A DNA stretch of 64,000 nt from Salvator merianae (taxonomy: Eukaryota; Chordata; Lepidosauria; Squamata; Teiidae), in assembly GCA_003586115.2 (NCBI GenBank), contig QVOM02000034.1, forward strand, positions 13,672,401 to 13,736,400, in the 5' to 3' direction. The translations under genes were made by a program, and so were the position numbers. Shown here piece after piece: positions 48,311-60,165 of this stretch; the stretch's first letter is position 1, and every line of letters begins with the position of its first letter. Under the pieces are notes generated by a model that did not search any database, had not been told where the DNA came from, and saw only the letters and a program-made list of their open reading frames with translations.

Positions 48311-50559
48311 AGTGAGAACAGAATACTGGACTAAATTCAGCAGATCCCGGGTATGATAGTCTTGTTCAACAGAAGTTTTTATGTTCTTCTAACTCTACAG
48401 TGGGTGATTATTTAACCCAGGAGGTCCAAGTGTGGCCTTTCAGATTTCCTTGAACTATGACTCAGATCACTCCACAGTAGCCCCAGGTGGAGTAGAATGT
48501 TGGGAGTTGTAGTTCAGAAATATCTGAAGGGCTGCAGTTAAGCACCGCTGAATTACCTGACTCCACTGTATATGAAAGCAATGCATACAAAAGTGCAGTG
48601 TTTATATTAGTAAGGGCTTATTTAGATATATTCTCAGTGGGATCCCTTGTTGCTTTCCATTTTTGTGATGGTTGGTAGAAATAGGAGAATAGGCCTTCTC
48701 CATTGCGATAACATATATTGGGATGCAGGTCCCAGAAAGATTCAGCTGACGACTTTGCTTTCTCACTTTAAGTGATAGAAACTGGATTCTTTTTCATGAA
48801 CATCTTTAAAATATTAGCTTTCCTGTGTTCAGGGCTGACCAAAGGACTTTGGGTACTCTAGCTGGTACCTGTCAACATGAAACACACTCACAGCAGCCAG
48901 GTACAAATCACCACAAACTCATGAGCAAGGGCTGAATTACTGGGAGACGTCTCTTTGCTTGAACCAAGCCAGTTTTTTTAACCACAGCAGTTCACTACCC
49001 AGTTTAAGGCAAGTCAATATTTACCTTCCAATTGCTGTCTCTCTCATTCTTTCTGACTTTTTGGATGAGCTGCCACTGGACAGCTCCTGCCAAACTAGAG
49101 GAGGCAATATTATTAAAGAAGCAACTGTTTAATATTATTAAATATTATTTAATATTATTAAAGAAGCAACATGTGTCTATGCAACAGTTAACCTAAACTA
49201 TGGTCCCATGCAGTGAAAGATAGCACTTCTGAGGAGGCTTAGACACAGTCTGCAGGTGAGATTGTTCACATACCAATCTTTTCCTCCATCTCTCGTGAGC
49301 ATTCTAGACTACAAATGGTGGATTAGAGATGGGCTAAGAACATGGTTGCTGTGCTCTAACATCTATATAATGCTATTGAGTCACCTTTTTTCTTTGCTAT
49401 GTGTGAATGCAGCAATGGAGATTTAGGTGGGCAGCACTGAGGCCTCAGCTACATGCAAGTCCTACCTTGTACTTTCAAATGAGTTCCAGATGAAATTGGG
49501 TTAAGGAGTGGTCAACTTGCATGCTTGTTCTCAGGACAAGAGTTCTGCCCCCTACTATACCTCATCTGAAACTCCTCACCTAGCACAACCTGCCAGTCAC
49601 CAGCATCTCTCCTACACTGTTTCAACATTCAGGTGTGTTCCTGCACAAAAATGTAAACTGATAAGCCTGAAATGAATGTAAATGTGTGGTCCTGTGCAAG
49701 CCTTCAAATAGAAAACCAACAACAATAAATAAGGCTGAACTAAAGGGCTTGTTCAGTCTGGATCCCTTTGCAGTGCTCTGCTGTACTAGTAAGTGCCAGC
49801 TTCCTTCAGCAGCCACTTTGTGCTCTTTTTTAAAGTATGCTGCAGATGCACAGGAGCCACCTTGGGTCTCTAATATTTTTTTCCAGCTCCTCTAGTCAAA
49901 GCTCTATGCGTAGGTATGTGCTGGGCACCTTCTTACAGACTTGTGAAGAGATGGAGAACCCACAGTGCTCTAAATTATTGGTTACTTCCACAGGGGGAAA
50001 ATTGAGGCAATGCCTACTCATTCTCCCTTAGAAAGCCCATATTCAGCCTCTTTAAATCTATAATACAGACATACTTAAAAAAGAAACATATTGGAAGAAG
50101 CAACATACATGGAATGATGCAAAAAGCACTCTGCAAAAAATGAAGATTTTGAAGATTCTGCACATTTGACACACAATCTCACATTTTTGGTGTGACTTCA
50201 CTACAGTTGAATCTGATTTAATGCACAGTAAAACTTGTGTGTAGCTTTGCACTGAGTTTGGTCTACATTCCAGTCATGTGCCACCACTCCATGACAGCAG
50301 ATTTTCATATAAGAGAAGGAAAATGTATGTTGATTTACAAAATGTTCCACATTCTTTATTTATTTTCTTATTTAGAATGCCCTATTTCTTTAATTTGGTA
50401 AACCAGCTGAAGTGTGGTCATGGCTCCCTAGAAAGTCCAGATTGTTTTTTTCCTTTAGTTTGGAAAGAAATAAAGGTTAGAGGCTATTCTAAGTAACACC
50501 AAGACTAAGTTGCTTATATTCATACAGTAATACAACAGGCACTCTTGAGGAACAAACAT
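48311..50559. other. no gene recognised
   Basis: 48485-48545 carries the squamate motif gttgggagttgtagttcag. At 49100-49170 a short duplication (aatattattaaagaagcaac) occurs twice. Otherwise unique AT-rich DNA. Confidence 0.45.
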
Positions 50560-50710
50560 GGCCCATTCTTCACTGGGATTTATTCTGGATTTTATCCTGA
50601 AATAGAGGATTATATCTCATGTGGGCCTTGCCAAAGTCTGCACTAGCATGTGGGTGGCAGGCCTCTATTCTAGGATATAATTCAGAATAAGGTCTAGTGC
50701 AGAAAGGGCC
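50560..50710. mobile_element. family B MITE, copy B2 (151 bp)
   Basis: GGCCCATTCTTCACTGGG to CTAGTGCAGAAAGGGCC, colinear with B1 (attctggattttatcctg; ggatataattcagaataagg). Confidence 0.87.
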
Positions 50711-51041
50711 TACATCTGGCAACCTTTGAGACCATGGATGTCTGAGGACCAATAATGAAGTGGATGAAGAAAATGGCATTGGCAGCAGTATGTCTTAACA
50801 TACACAGATCACTTCTTAATACTCAGCACTATAGATGTTTCATTATACAGATTTTATTGGAAAGATTTGCATGAAAAGTCAAGAACTAAACTGTCAATAC
50901 TCTAAATGTAAGAAATAGCATCTTTTATATCTTCAAGCATGTACAGAGAGCAAATAAAATATGTTAAGCTATGATATCAATAGATAGCCTCGGGTAAATA
51001 AACATATCAATAACGTTTTATGTTCTGGAAAAGGAGAGCAC

Positions 51042-51614
51042 TAGGGATGTGCAGAAAGGCACTTTTCCCTTTTCGCTTCGTAGGAATGCGAAGCTCCTAG
51101 GCTTCGTTTTCGTGCTCCTAGGCTTTGTTTTCGTCTGTCATTTTGTGTAATGACAGACTGGGGGGGGAATGAGAGAGAGGTGAGGGCCATCGGAAGCAGA
51201 GAAATCAAGGCAAAGGTCTTCCTTTCACCTTGATTTCTCCGTTTCCGATGGCGCAGTGCTCTCTCTCACTCCCGCCCCAGTCTGTCAGTGTAATGACAGA
51301 CTGGGGGGGGGGGAATGAGAGAGCGGCGAGCGCCATCGGAAGTGGAGAAATCAAGGCGAAGATCTTCCTTTCGCCTTGATTGCTCCGTTTCCGATGGCGC
51401 AGCGCTCTCTCTCACTCCCGCCCCAGTCTGTCTTTACACTGACAGACTGGGGTGGGAGTGAGAGAGAGGTGAGCGCCCAAAAAGAGGGAGCTCGCGGTAA
51501 ATGGCGAAGGTCTCGAAAGTTGCCGGGACCTTCGCCATTCGCATTCGCGAGCCCCTTTGGGCTTCAATTTTCGTGCGAAAATCGAAATGCACGAAGCTTT
51601 CGTGCACACCCCTA
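51042..51614. mobile_element. hAT-type non-autonomous transposon with 8-bp target duplication
   Basis: Flanked by the perfect 8-bp duplication gagagcac (51034-51041 and 51615-51622). Ends TAGGGATGTGC and GCACACCCCTA form an 11-bp inverted repeat with one mismatch. The 8-bp duplication and TAGGG-type ends indicate the hAT superfamily. Inside, a unit starting tgacagactggg repeats at 51151, 51294 and about 51440; the first two units are each a long hairpin. CpG-rich and non-coding. Confidence 0.93.
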
Positions 51615-51622
51615 GAGAGCAC

Positions 51623-53019
51623 AAAATTACTTTTTAATATACAATGGTGGTCTTTCCATTTGTATTAATGTCATACTAGATAGAGGGAGAGTAACAATAA
51701 TTTTCTTACAGCTTCCTAAGACAGCATAAAACAGTGTGAATTAGAGCAATTTAGGCTTAGCCCATCCACAGTAACTGTCTTGTATGGCTCTTTTATGTCA
51801 GTTAGTGAATTTGCCCTATACTTTAGAGGTTTTGTATTTTGCCACAGATGCATATTGCAAAACAAAAAGTGCATTAATGATTTGACCTCGACTCTTTCTT
51901 CTAAAATGCGTCATTGAAAATGTACAAAATGCACATGGCCTGCTGTTCCAGGACAAGGCAAGTAGCAAGCTGGTAGACCTCTCCTTTATCCACTAGCACC
52001 CTGGCCCAAGATATGCAACTGATCCCAGGCTGACATGGGTTGCTGCTGATACTGAACAGGGCTGCCTGCACTGGGATGGCCTATCCTGTGCCAGATCTGC
52101 TGCCAGCTTCAAAGGCTGGACCGGCTTCAAAGTCAGTGCTGGAGCCTTCGGAGTTCCTGGGGTGCCATTTTGGCAGTGGTCCCTGCTACTCCCTGTTGTA
52201 CCATCCAGTTGCATACCATAACAAGGGCCCATGTGCCTTTCACACACAGCCCACTGTTTCAAGACATGGCCCTAGCAAGCCAGTAGACTTTGATGTTTTG
52301 AGCACCCTAGCCCAGTTTATGCACCATCCTGTGTGGACAGAAAAATATTTTGCAGTTAATGAGACAGGTTCACTCCTGCAGTTATAGGACAGGCTTACAT
52401 CCTGTGCTGGAACCTGGTGGCATTTCACCAGACTTAGGATCATTTTTGGAGCCTGGCAGAATGTACCTGCATGGAAAATTGGATGCCAGGGAACTTTCAT
52501 TCCTTCATTTCAAAGTTAGTGCAGGCTGGGATGCTATTTCCAAGCAGACCATTGACCATTCCATTCCTGGGTCAAAGAAAGTGATCTAGCCCAGGAGCAG
52601 TCTGTGGTGCATTTGGATCTTGATCTTGTTTGCTGGTGCAAACTATTGATTGGGTGAATCATAAGAAAGTACAAAGGGAATGAGTGTGTGAAAAATACTG
52701 TTTTGAATGCTTTACCAAGCATTCAAAACAACTTTGCTGAAGCAAGGTGAGATGAGTTAAGTACTCACCTTGCTTTAGGGCTATCAACTAGCAAATGTGA
52801 TCCTCATTTAAGAGGGACACAACCTTTTGAATCCCTTTCTCTTGAGGTGATACCAGAGACTTACCCTGTGACCCTCTTATTTAAGCAACTGTTGTATCTC
52901 AGAACTACAGCCATGCCCATTCAAATTTACCACAGCTATTAAAAGAAAAGATCTGTGTTTGTATGAACATCACTAAAAAGAAGTTGTCTAATTTGCTGAA
53001 GAACCCCAATTCTTTGCCA
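51623..53019. other. no gene recognised; C-like interior at about 51940-52520
   Basis: Phrases such as ctagcaccctggcccaagat, 'gtgccattttggcagtggtcc' and 'ggtggcatttcaccagac' resemble family C read in reverse. No terminal repeats were located. Confidence 0.4.
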
Positions 53020-53510
53020 TTGCCAAGAAAAATATATGCCTGAATGATGGAGTTGAGAGGGTGCTGACGAAATCTGCAGATGATGCAAAGCTAAGAGGAG
53101 TGGCTAATACTTTGGAAGAGAGGGAGAAGATTTAAAAAGTGTTAGACAAGCTACAACAATGGGCTAAAACAAACAGGGATGAAATTTACCAGGGAGAAAT
53201 GTAAAGCCTTGCAGCTAATTAAGAAAAATTAAACAATTACAGAATAGGAGAAATTTAGCAGTAGCATTTGTGGAAAAGGATCTGGGGATACTAGTAGCCC
53301 ACAAGCTAGTCAGCAGTGCGATGTAGCAGTGAAGAAGTTAAATGCCATCCTGGGGTATATTAAGAGGAACATAGATTCTAAATCATGAGATGTAATTATA
53401 ACACTTTACTCTACCTTGGTCAGGTCTCATTTGGAATAATGTGTCCTGTTCTGGGCACCTCAATTTTAAAACAGCATTGGCAAATTGGAGCAAAGAAGCA
53501 CTACCAATAG
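53020..53510 (+). mobile_element. CR1 LINE fragment (reverse-transcriptase C-terminal part)
   Basis: gaaatctgcagatgatgcaa (the DDA..L region), then 'ggagaaatgtaaagccttgcag', then 'gtcaggtctcatttggaataatg' (coding a VRSHLE-like motif), then 'gttctgggcacctcaattt'. Classical CR1 order with frameshifts. Confidence 0.85.
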
Positions 53511-53517
53511 ATATATA

Positions 53518-54150
53518 AGAGCATAAGAACATAAGAGGAGCTCTGCTGGATTAGGTAACAGTCCATCTAGTCCAACATCCTGTCCCACACAGTAGACCAC
53601 CAAATGCTTCTGGGCAATCTCAACCAGAAGACAAAAGCAAAACCTTCACCTGCTTTCAACTCCCTGTAAATGGACTTTAGAGTTATCCTGCCTGTCTCTC
53701 CACCCTGGAGGCAGTACCTTGGCATCCATTCTAGTCGCCATTGAGGCACCTGGCCTCCGTGAATCTGTCCAATCCATTCTTAAAGCTATTCAGACTGGTT
53801 GCTATCATCACCAGTCTGAATAGCTTTAAGAATGGATTGGACAGATTCACGGAGGCCAGGTGTCTCAATGGCTACTAGAATGGATGCCAAGGTACTGCCT
53901 CCAGGGTGGAGAGACAGGCAGGATAACTCAAATTAACTAATTCCATAGACTGACGGCCCTCTGGGTGAAAAAAACAACAACTTCCATCTGTTGATCCTAA
54001 CTCTCCTGTTCATCAGCTTCATAAAGTCCCCCCCCCCACCCATCCCAGTCTAGTTTCTAAGGTTGTATGATAGAGGAAAGAGTTTTTCTTTATCCACCTT
54101 TTCCACACCATGCATGATTTTATGATAAATTGTAAAATGACTCAAAACTA
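53518..54150 (-). mobile_element. CR1-like 3' fragment containing a foldback duplication
   Basis: Starts agcataagaacataagagg and runs to cttccatctgttgatcct and the 'ccacaccatgcatgatttta' end seen in CR1. Its middle has been duplicated in inverted orientation (53680-53929). Confidence 0.83.
53680..53929. repeat. near-perfect 120-bp inverted repeat with 10-base loop
   Basis: Left arm 53680-53799 and right arm 53810-53929 are reverse complements, with two mismatches counted by eye (in the ctagtcgcc/ctagtagcc and gaggcac/gagacac stretches). The loop is tgctatcatc. The arms are CR1 sequence. Confidence 0.95.
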
Positions 54151-54151
54151 A

Positions 54152-54533
54152 GGGCCTTTCTGCACTTACCCTTGGGTCAGAACACGGTGTAGATTGTGGG
54201 CCTCTCGTCTGCACCATAGTCCAGCTCAAAGGAGGCCATGTCTTCCACTGATACATTCTGCACACACTGGACAGAGTGTAATCCCAGTCAGAGCGGCCCT
54301 GATCAGAATTACCAGTAGATGTTTGCTGCCAGCAGACCCTGATCCAAAACACAGAGGAATGCAGAAGGTGAGCCTTTGTGTTCGGGGCTACCAGGGGCCT
54401 CTCTCAGTAGTGTACAAAAGCGCACTGCCAAAATGGGTTCCCTGGTGGCTTCAAGGCTAGGAACATTCAGAGCCCTTGAGGGATGGCTCTGAAGCTCACA
54501 TGAGCTTTGGGGCAGGGGCTGGTATGTTCAGCC
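54152..54533. mobile_element. family C copy C8, truncated
   Basis: TAA then GGGCCTTTCTGCACTTACCC. Interior 'gcactgccaaaatgggttccc' matches C7 and C1. It ends where a CR1 begins. Confidence 0.68.
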
Positions 54534-54885
54534 TATAGAAGAGAAGATTGAGTGGGAATATAATAGCTGTCTTCAGATATCTAAAGGGCCGCCACACTGT
54601 AGAAGGATTGGACCTATTCTCACTTGTCCTAGATGGAAGGACTAGAACCAATGGGATGAAACTTCAAGGAAGTAGATACAGAGAAAAAAGAAACCTTCCA
54701 GACAGTAAGAACAATCAGTCAGTGGAACAGAGTATTTCATGAACTGACAAGTTCCCCTTCATTGCAGAAGCTGGGCAGCCACCTGACTGGGATGGTGTAG
54801 TGAATCCTGCATTGAGCAGAAAGGGGGGATTGGATTTGAATACTTTGGAGGTCCCTTCCAACTCCATGATTTGATGATATTTTTA
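54527..54885 (+). mobile_element. CR1 LINE 3' end
   Basis: gaagagaagattgagtggga, then atagctgtcttcagatatct, then 'gggattggatttgaatactttggagg', ending ttccaactccatgatttgat. Standard CR1 3' terminus, partial and frameless. Confidence 0.9.
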
Positions 54886-55336
54886 AAAAGACTATTCTGA
54901 AATAAGGGGCTGTGGGCTGGGGAATTGTTAGAAGTCAGGTGTTTTGGACTTGGATACTTTTATGGAAGGAGAATCTGCTCTTAAATTAGAACAAAGTTCC
55001 TTTAGAACTGGTTTTAAATATGTAAAATAGTATATATGCATATATTTTTAAACAAACACCTAACAACTTCTGAGACATTGAGCTGAAGAACATATAGCTA
55101 AGCATCTTCTTTCCTTCACTAATTAACACCACATTTAAAACTGGGGGGTGTAACTTTCTTCTGCAATCCCAGTCACACTTAATTGGTGACATACACTGTT
55201 TAGAACAATATGAACTCTTGCCTACAGAGAAGCACTGAAAATTTTCTCCATTGAAATGGTTAGAGTTTGACTGAAATGGAATCATTTCGGGCTGCACCAA
55301 ATCACACTCCATCAATTTGGAGTGATTGTGGGCTTG

Positions 55337-55396
55337 AAGGGAAGGGAAGGGAAGGGAAGGGAAGGGAAGGGAAGGGAAGGGAAGGGAAGGGAAGGG
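55337..55396 (+). repeat. (GGGAA)n repeat with G-quadruplex potential
   Basis: About 12 uninterrupted GGGAA units on the + strand. Runs of GGG spaced by AA fit the standard four-tract quadruplex pattern many times over. Confidence 0.96.
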
Positions 55397-55684
55397 ACAG
55401 GGTGGGGGAGCAAATGATGTTCTGTCACTTTCCACCCACTCATCCTCAGCAAAGGATAGGCAAAAGGACTCCAGGAGAACCAGCTATATCTCTGATAATT
55501 CATCTCTCCCCCTGCCTTGTAAGTGGAGGTGAAAGCCTTAGTTAGGAGCTTTTAGGGAAAAGGAAAATAGGGAATGTTGCTTCTCTCCTACCAGCAGTAA
55601 CGAGATAAGTGGGCTCTATGTGCTTCTTTGGGACACATGGTAATCTCCCTTCTCATGTCCTTTGAGCTTTTTATTAGTTATTTT

Positions 55685-55872
55685 TGTATTATTTGCATTT
55701 TTATTCCACCTTATACCTGAAGGTCTCAGGATGGGTTACAACATTACAAACCAAATATAAAAATGAACATACTAAAACAATAAAAGTGTCTGAAAATGGG
55801 GAGGAAAAGCTGTTTCTTTATTTAGCCAAAGGTCAGGGCAAAGAGATGAGTCTTCACTGGTTTCCTAAACAT
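55685..55872 (-). mobile_element. older L2 LINE, 3' segment (host of the nested L2)
   Basis: cacctta-type 3' end (acctgaaggtctcaggatgg) through 'gtcttcactggtttcctaaac', colinear with 55905-56090 of the younger copy. It stops at the TTTA tail and resumes at about 59446. Confidence 0.8.
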
Positions 55873-55873
55873 A

Positions 55874-55905
55874 TATTTTATTTATTTATTTATTTATTTA
55901 TTTAA
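55874..55905. repeat. (TTTA)n, tail of the minus-strand L2
   Basis: Seven TTTA units at the 3' end of the L2 (TAAA on its sense strand). Confidence 0.93.
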
Positions 55906-57039
55906 TTGCATTTTTATCCTGCCCTATACCTGAAGGTCTCAGAGTGGGTTACAAAAATTAAAACAACAATAGCAACAAAAACCTCATAAATGGCATGCAA
56001 TAAAACAGGAGTCTGAAAGTAGGGAGGGAAAGCTGTACCTTTAGCTAAAGGCGAAGGTAAATAGGTGCATCTTTATTGCTCTCCTAAAGATGTAAAGTGA
56101 GGAAGCTTGACACACCTCAGGGGGAAGAGTGTTCCATAGCCTGGGGGCCACCACTGAAAAGGCCCTATCCTGGGTGCCCACCCCTTTAGCTGTTGAAGGT
56201 GGTGGTACAACCAGGAGGGCCTCATCTACAGATCTTAAGGCATGGGCAGGCTGATGTGGGAGAAGACGCTCCTTTAGGTATTTGGGGCCCAAGCCGTTTA
56301 GGGCCTTATAGGTTTAGGTTAACACCTTGAATTGGGCTCAGTAGCGAATTGGCAGCCAGTGCAGCTCTTTTAAGACCAGCATGATATGCATCCGGCCAGC
56401 TGTTCCTGTCAGCAGTCTTGCTGCTATATTCTGCACCAGTTGCAGCTTCTGAACCGTCTTCAATGGCAGCCCCATGTAAAGCGCGTTACAGTAATCCAGT
56501 CTGGACATTACTAAAGCATGGATTACTGTGGCCAGATTATCTCTGTCTAGAAGGGGACATAGTTGGTGAACCAGCCATAGCCGGAGGTATGCATTCTTGG
56601 CCACCGCCTCCACCTGAGTTTCAAGTGCAAGCGTAGAGTCCAAGAGTACACCCAGATTCCGCACCTGTCCTTTCCAGGGCAAAGCAACCCCATCAAGGGT
56701 CAAATGCCTTCAAACTTCATGGACTCGAGACCTTCTGACACACAGTACCTCTGTCTTGTCTGGATTCACCTTCAATTTATTGGCCCTCATCCAGTCCATT
56801 ACTACTTCTAGGCACCTGTCCAACACTTCAACCACCCGTCCTGATTCAGATGGCACAGATATGTAGAGCTGGGTGTCATCTGCATATTGATGACATCTGA
56901 CTCCAAATCACCTGATGATCTCCCCCAGCGGCTTCATATAGATATTGAAAAGCATGGGAGATAAGATTGACCCCTGAGGAACCCCACACCTGAGTTCCCA
57001 GGATGACGAGCAGGAATCTCCCACAACTACCTTCTGGAA

Positions 57040-57888
57040 TCAGCCTCGGAGATAGGAGCGGAACCACTGTAACACAGTGCCTCCAACTCCTAAACTCCGT
57101 AGTCTCTCCAGAAGGATATTATGACCAATAGTGTCAAAAGCCACCAAGAGATCCAGGAGAACCAATAAGGATGCATTCCCCTTGTCTTTCTCCCAGAGAA
57201 GGTCATCAAGAAGGGCGACCAAGGTGGTTTCTGTGCCGTAACCAGACCTGAAGCCAGATTGAAATGGGTCTAGATAATCAGCTTCTTCCAAGCATGCTTG
57301 TAGTTGAGCAGCTACGGCACTCTGTAATACCTTGCTCAAAAATGGTATGTTGGTCACCAGGCGATAGTTGTTTAAATTATCTGGATTCAGGGACAACTTC
57401 TTGAGGAGGGGCCGTACCACTGCCTCTTTAAGCCCCAGCGGGACCACCCCATCTCTCAAGGAGGCATTTACTACTCCCTGGACCCACCCGGTCATAGCCT
57501 CCTTGCTAGCTTTTATCAACCAAGAAGGGCAAGGATCTAGAGGGCATGTAGTAGGTTGAACTCTAGCAAGCAGCTTGTCCGCATCCTCAGGCCACAATAA
57601 TTGAGATTGATCCAAAGTAACTGGACCAGACTGTTCTCTGGACACTTTCTCTGGATTATTCTCAACTGTGGCAACCAATCCCCCACGAATCTGAGTGACT
57701 TTGCCCTCAAAGTGCCTTGCAAATTCATCATAGCTGATATTACAAGGCAATTGCCTTTGTTTTCTTGGGCACGATTTTATAAGGCCATTTACTACGCAGA
57801 AGAGCTCTGCTGGACTGTTACTTGAGGGTGCAATGGTGGCGGAGAAATAAGATCTTTTCACCGCCATCACTGCCACTGATAGGCACAA
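57040..57888 (-). pseudogene. L2 reverse-transcriptase ORF fragment (282 codons)
   Basis: The longest open piece of the L2. It starts in the linker and carries WLIKASKEAMTGWVQ, then the PLLKK..LNPDNLNNYR stretch (fingers region), then FQSGFRSGYGTETTL and FDTIGHNILLERLRSLGV. It stops before the YADD box, which is in another frame, so a frameshift separates the two halves of the active site. The usual second aspartate-rich context (AFDTIDH) reads AFDTIGH here. Part of a mobile element, not a cellular gene. Confidence 0.88.
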
Positions 57889-59249
57889 TAATGTCTTCTA
57901 GTTTGTGTTTGGTCAGATTCAGAGAGGGATTTATGGCACCTGCGCTCTAGCCATCGACCTTCCCGTTTCATTGCCCGTAACTCCGCAGAATACCAGGGTG
58001 CATTACGGGATCTACAGGTATGTCGAGGGCACTTGGGAGCGATCATGTCGATGGCCCTGTTCATCTCCTGATTCCAGAGAGAGACCAGAGCCTCAGCAGG
58101 AACGTCATCCATGACAACTGGAAAATCCCCCAGAGCATTCAGGAATAGCTCAGATTCCATAAGTCTCTGGGGGTGGACCATCTCAATGGGTCCTCCACCC
58201 CGGTGGAGGGGAGCTCTCACTGTTAGTTCAAATTTTACCAGGGAATGATCTGTCTATGACAATGGGCTTATCAGCCCTCCTATCAATGGATTCTCATCAA
58301 TCGGCTCTGTGACAAAGACCAGATCGAGGGTATGGCCTGCTGTGTGAGTTGGGCCACTTACAAACTGAGACAGCCCCATAGTTGTCATGGAGGCCATGAA
58401 GAACTGAGCTGGTCCACTGAGGATATTCTCCGCATGGATGTTAAAATCTCCCAGCACCACTGTGGCAGGGGCCTCCAATATCACATCAGAGATCACCTCA
58501 ACCAGCTTAGACAAGGAGGCTGCTGGGCAGTGGGTTGGGCAGTACTGTTTCCCTATTCTGTTTCTCTGGCCCAGTAACAAGAATAGCCCCTCAAACCCAG
58601 TCGTAGAGTGGGTTGGTCATCTGGTAAGAGATTTGGAAGTCCTATGGACTACAGCAATACCCCCTCCCCTCCCTACTGGTCTGGAACAGTGCTGCACTGA
58701 GTAGTCTGGGTGACAAAGCTGAGTAAGACTAGGCCCAGCCAGTTTGTCTATCCAGGTCTCCGTAATGCATGCCAGATCAGCCCCTTCATCCAGAATTAAG
58801 TCATGGATGAGTGATGTTTTATTTTGGACTGATCTGGCATTCAAAAGCAACACTGCCAGGATGGTGGGCCGGTTGGCAGGCATCCCCAAATTCTGCTGGT
58901 TGGAAGGCAGAACAGAAGGAGTGACAGCTTTAATACATCTAACACTCCTTCTCTTAATCTGTCGCTTCTGCCTCCCAGTGCCATATCTCCCCCTGCCCGT
59001 CACCACAGGGATGGTAGCCCCTTGTGACAGTTCTCCTCCTCCACCCCTGCCTTGACACATTATTCCCTCCCCATGAAACAAACAAACAAACAAATAAATA
59101 AACAAACAAAAACTGGTACAATAGTTAAGTTAAAAACAGTATTAAACAACAATGAAATTAAAGCCACAAGTCAAAAAAAAATCCTCCAGTAAATAAGAAA
59201 TAAAAGGAAAAGGAAAAGGAAACCAAGGTACTTAGACAGAGTGACCCTT

Positions 59250-59445
59250 GGAGCTGCAGGGGAGGAACTTGATGGAAAAGTTCCCTGCACGGCAGATGGA
59301 GTGGCCCTGCATCCCCTCTGTCTCTCTCCTGCAGGTGAAATAGATGGCCGGCTTCTTCTGACAGTCGGGGGAGGAGGAACTTGATAGAAGAGTCCCCTGC
59401 AGGGCAGATGGAGTGGCCCTGCACCCCCTCTGCCTCTCCCCTATA
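59250..59445. repeat. 112-bp tandem pair at the L2 5' end
   Basis: ggaacttgat recurs at 59264 and 59376, and gcagatggagtggccctgca recurs at the same spacing. Two diverged units lie just upstream (in LINE sense) of the endonuclease region. Confidence 0.85.
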
Positions 59446-59815
59446 AAGTGAAGGTGCATGATGCTTCTCAGGGGGGAGACTATTCCATAGTCTGGGAGCC
59501 ATCACTGAGAAGGCCCTATTCTGGGTGCTCACCCCTTTTGCTACTGAGGGTGGTGGTAAAACCAGGAGGGCCTCCCCTACAGATCTTAAGGCACAGGCAT
59601 GTCAATATGGAAGGAGGTGTTCATTTAGATATTTGGGGCCCAAGTCATTTAGGACCTTATAACTTAAAGTTAACACCTTGAATTGGACTCGGAAGTGAAC
59701 TGGCAGTCATTGCAGCTCTTTTAAGACTGACATGATGTGGATCCAGCCAGCTGTCCCGGTCAGTGGTCTAGCAGCTGCATTCTGCACCAGCTGCAGTTTT
59801 TGAACCATTTTGTGC
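59446..59815 (-). mobile_element. older L2 LINE, continuation after the nested copy
   Basis: ataaagtgaaggtgcatgat, then 'tctgggagccatcactgagaaggcc', then 'gaattggactcggaagtgaactgg', then ctgcaccagctgcag. Colinear with 56090-56455 of the younger copy, and it continues where 55872 stopped. Confidence 0.85.
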
Positions 59816-60165
59816 CCATCTTGGACTTGTGATGTTTAAGAGCACTTGCTTCAAGGTGGAGCCCAAACTAGTCACGCAGATGGAGCCTGTGTCTTACTTT
59901 TTGTTAAGTGCATATAGGTTTGGTGAACATGTATGTTTGCACGTCACAATAAAATACTGATAGGACTGTAGTTATGATATCCACTCAGGACACATGTGCT
60001 TCACTAAACACCAAATGCACTGCACTAAATAACAGCATTCCACTTAGTGACCGTCTGTCAGTAAATATGTGAACCTTCTTGTAGCAGAAAAGCAAAGTTC
60101 AGAGGTAAGATACAGTAAAGCACTCAAACACACAAAAGGTCACAAATTGCAGTTGCTGAATCAAT
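59816..60165. other. no gene recognised
   Basis: Unassigned sequence between the L2 and A7. Confidence 0.4.

Larger units (their letters stand above)
55873..59445 (-). mobile_element. L2-clade LINE, near full length but frameshifted
   Basis: Minus order: a 5' region with a 112-bp tandem pair (59445-59250); endonuclease domain (59105-58254) with NARSVQNK, ITETW, VVLGDFNIH and HTLDLVF motifs; linker (58220-57867); reverse transcriptase (57888-56338) with FQSGFRSGYGTETTLV, the motif-A relic DLLVAFDTIGH and an intact QYADDTQLY box (TATGCAGATGAC at 56886-56875); then C-terminal NLGVLLDS, SRLDYCNALY and FSVVAPRLWNTLPPEV. It ends in a TAAA-repeat tail at 55874-55905. At least four frame breaks, so it is inactive. 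L2 rather than CR1 is judged from the 3' end. Confidence 0.88.
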
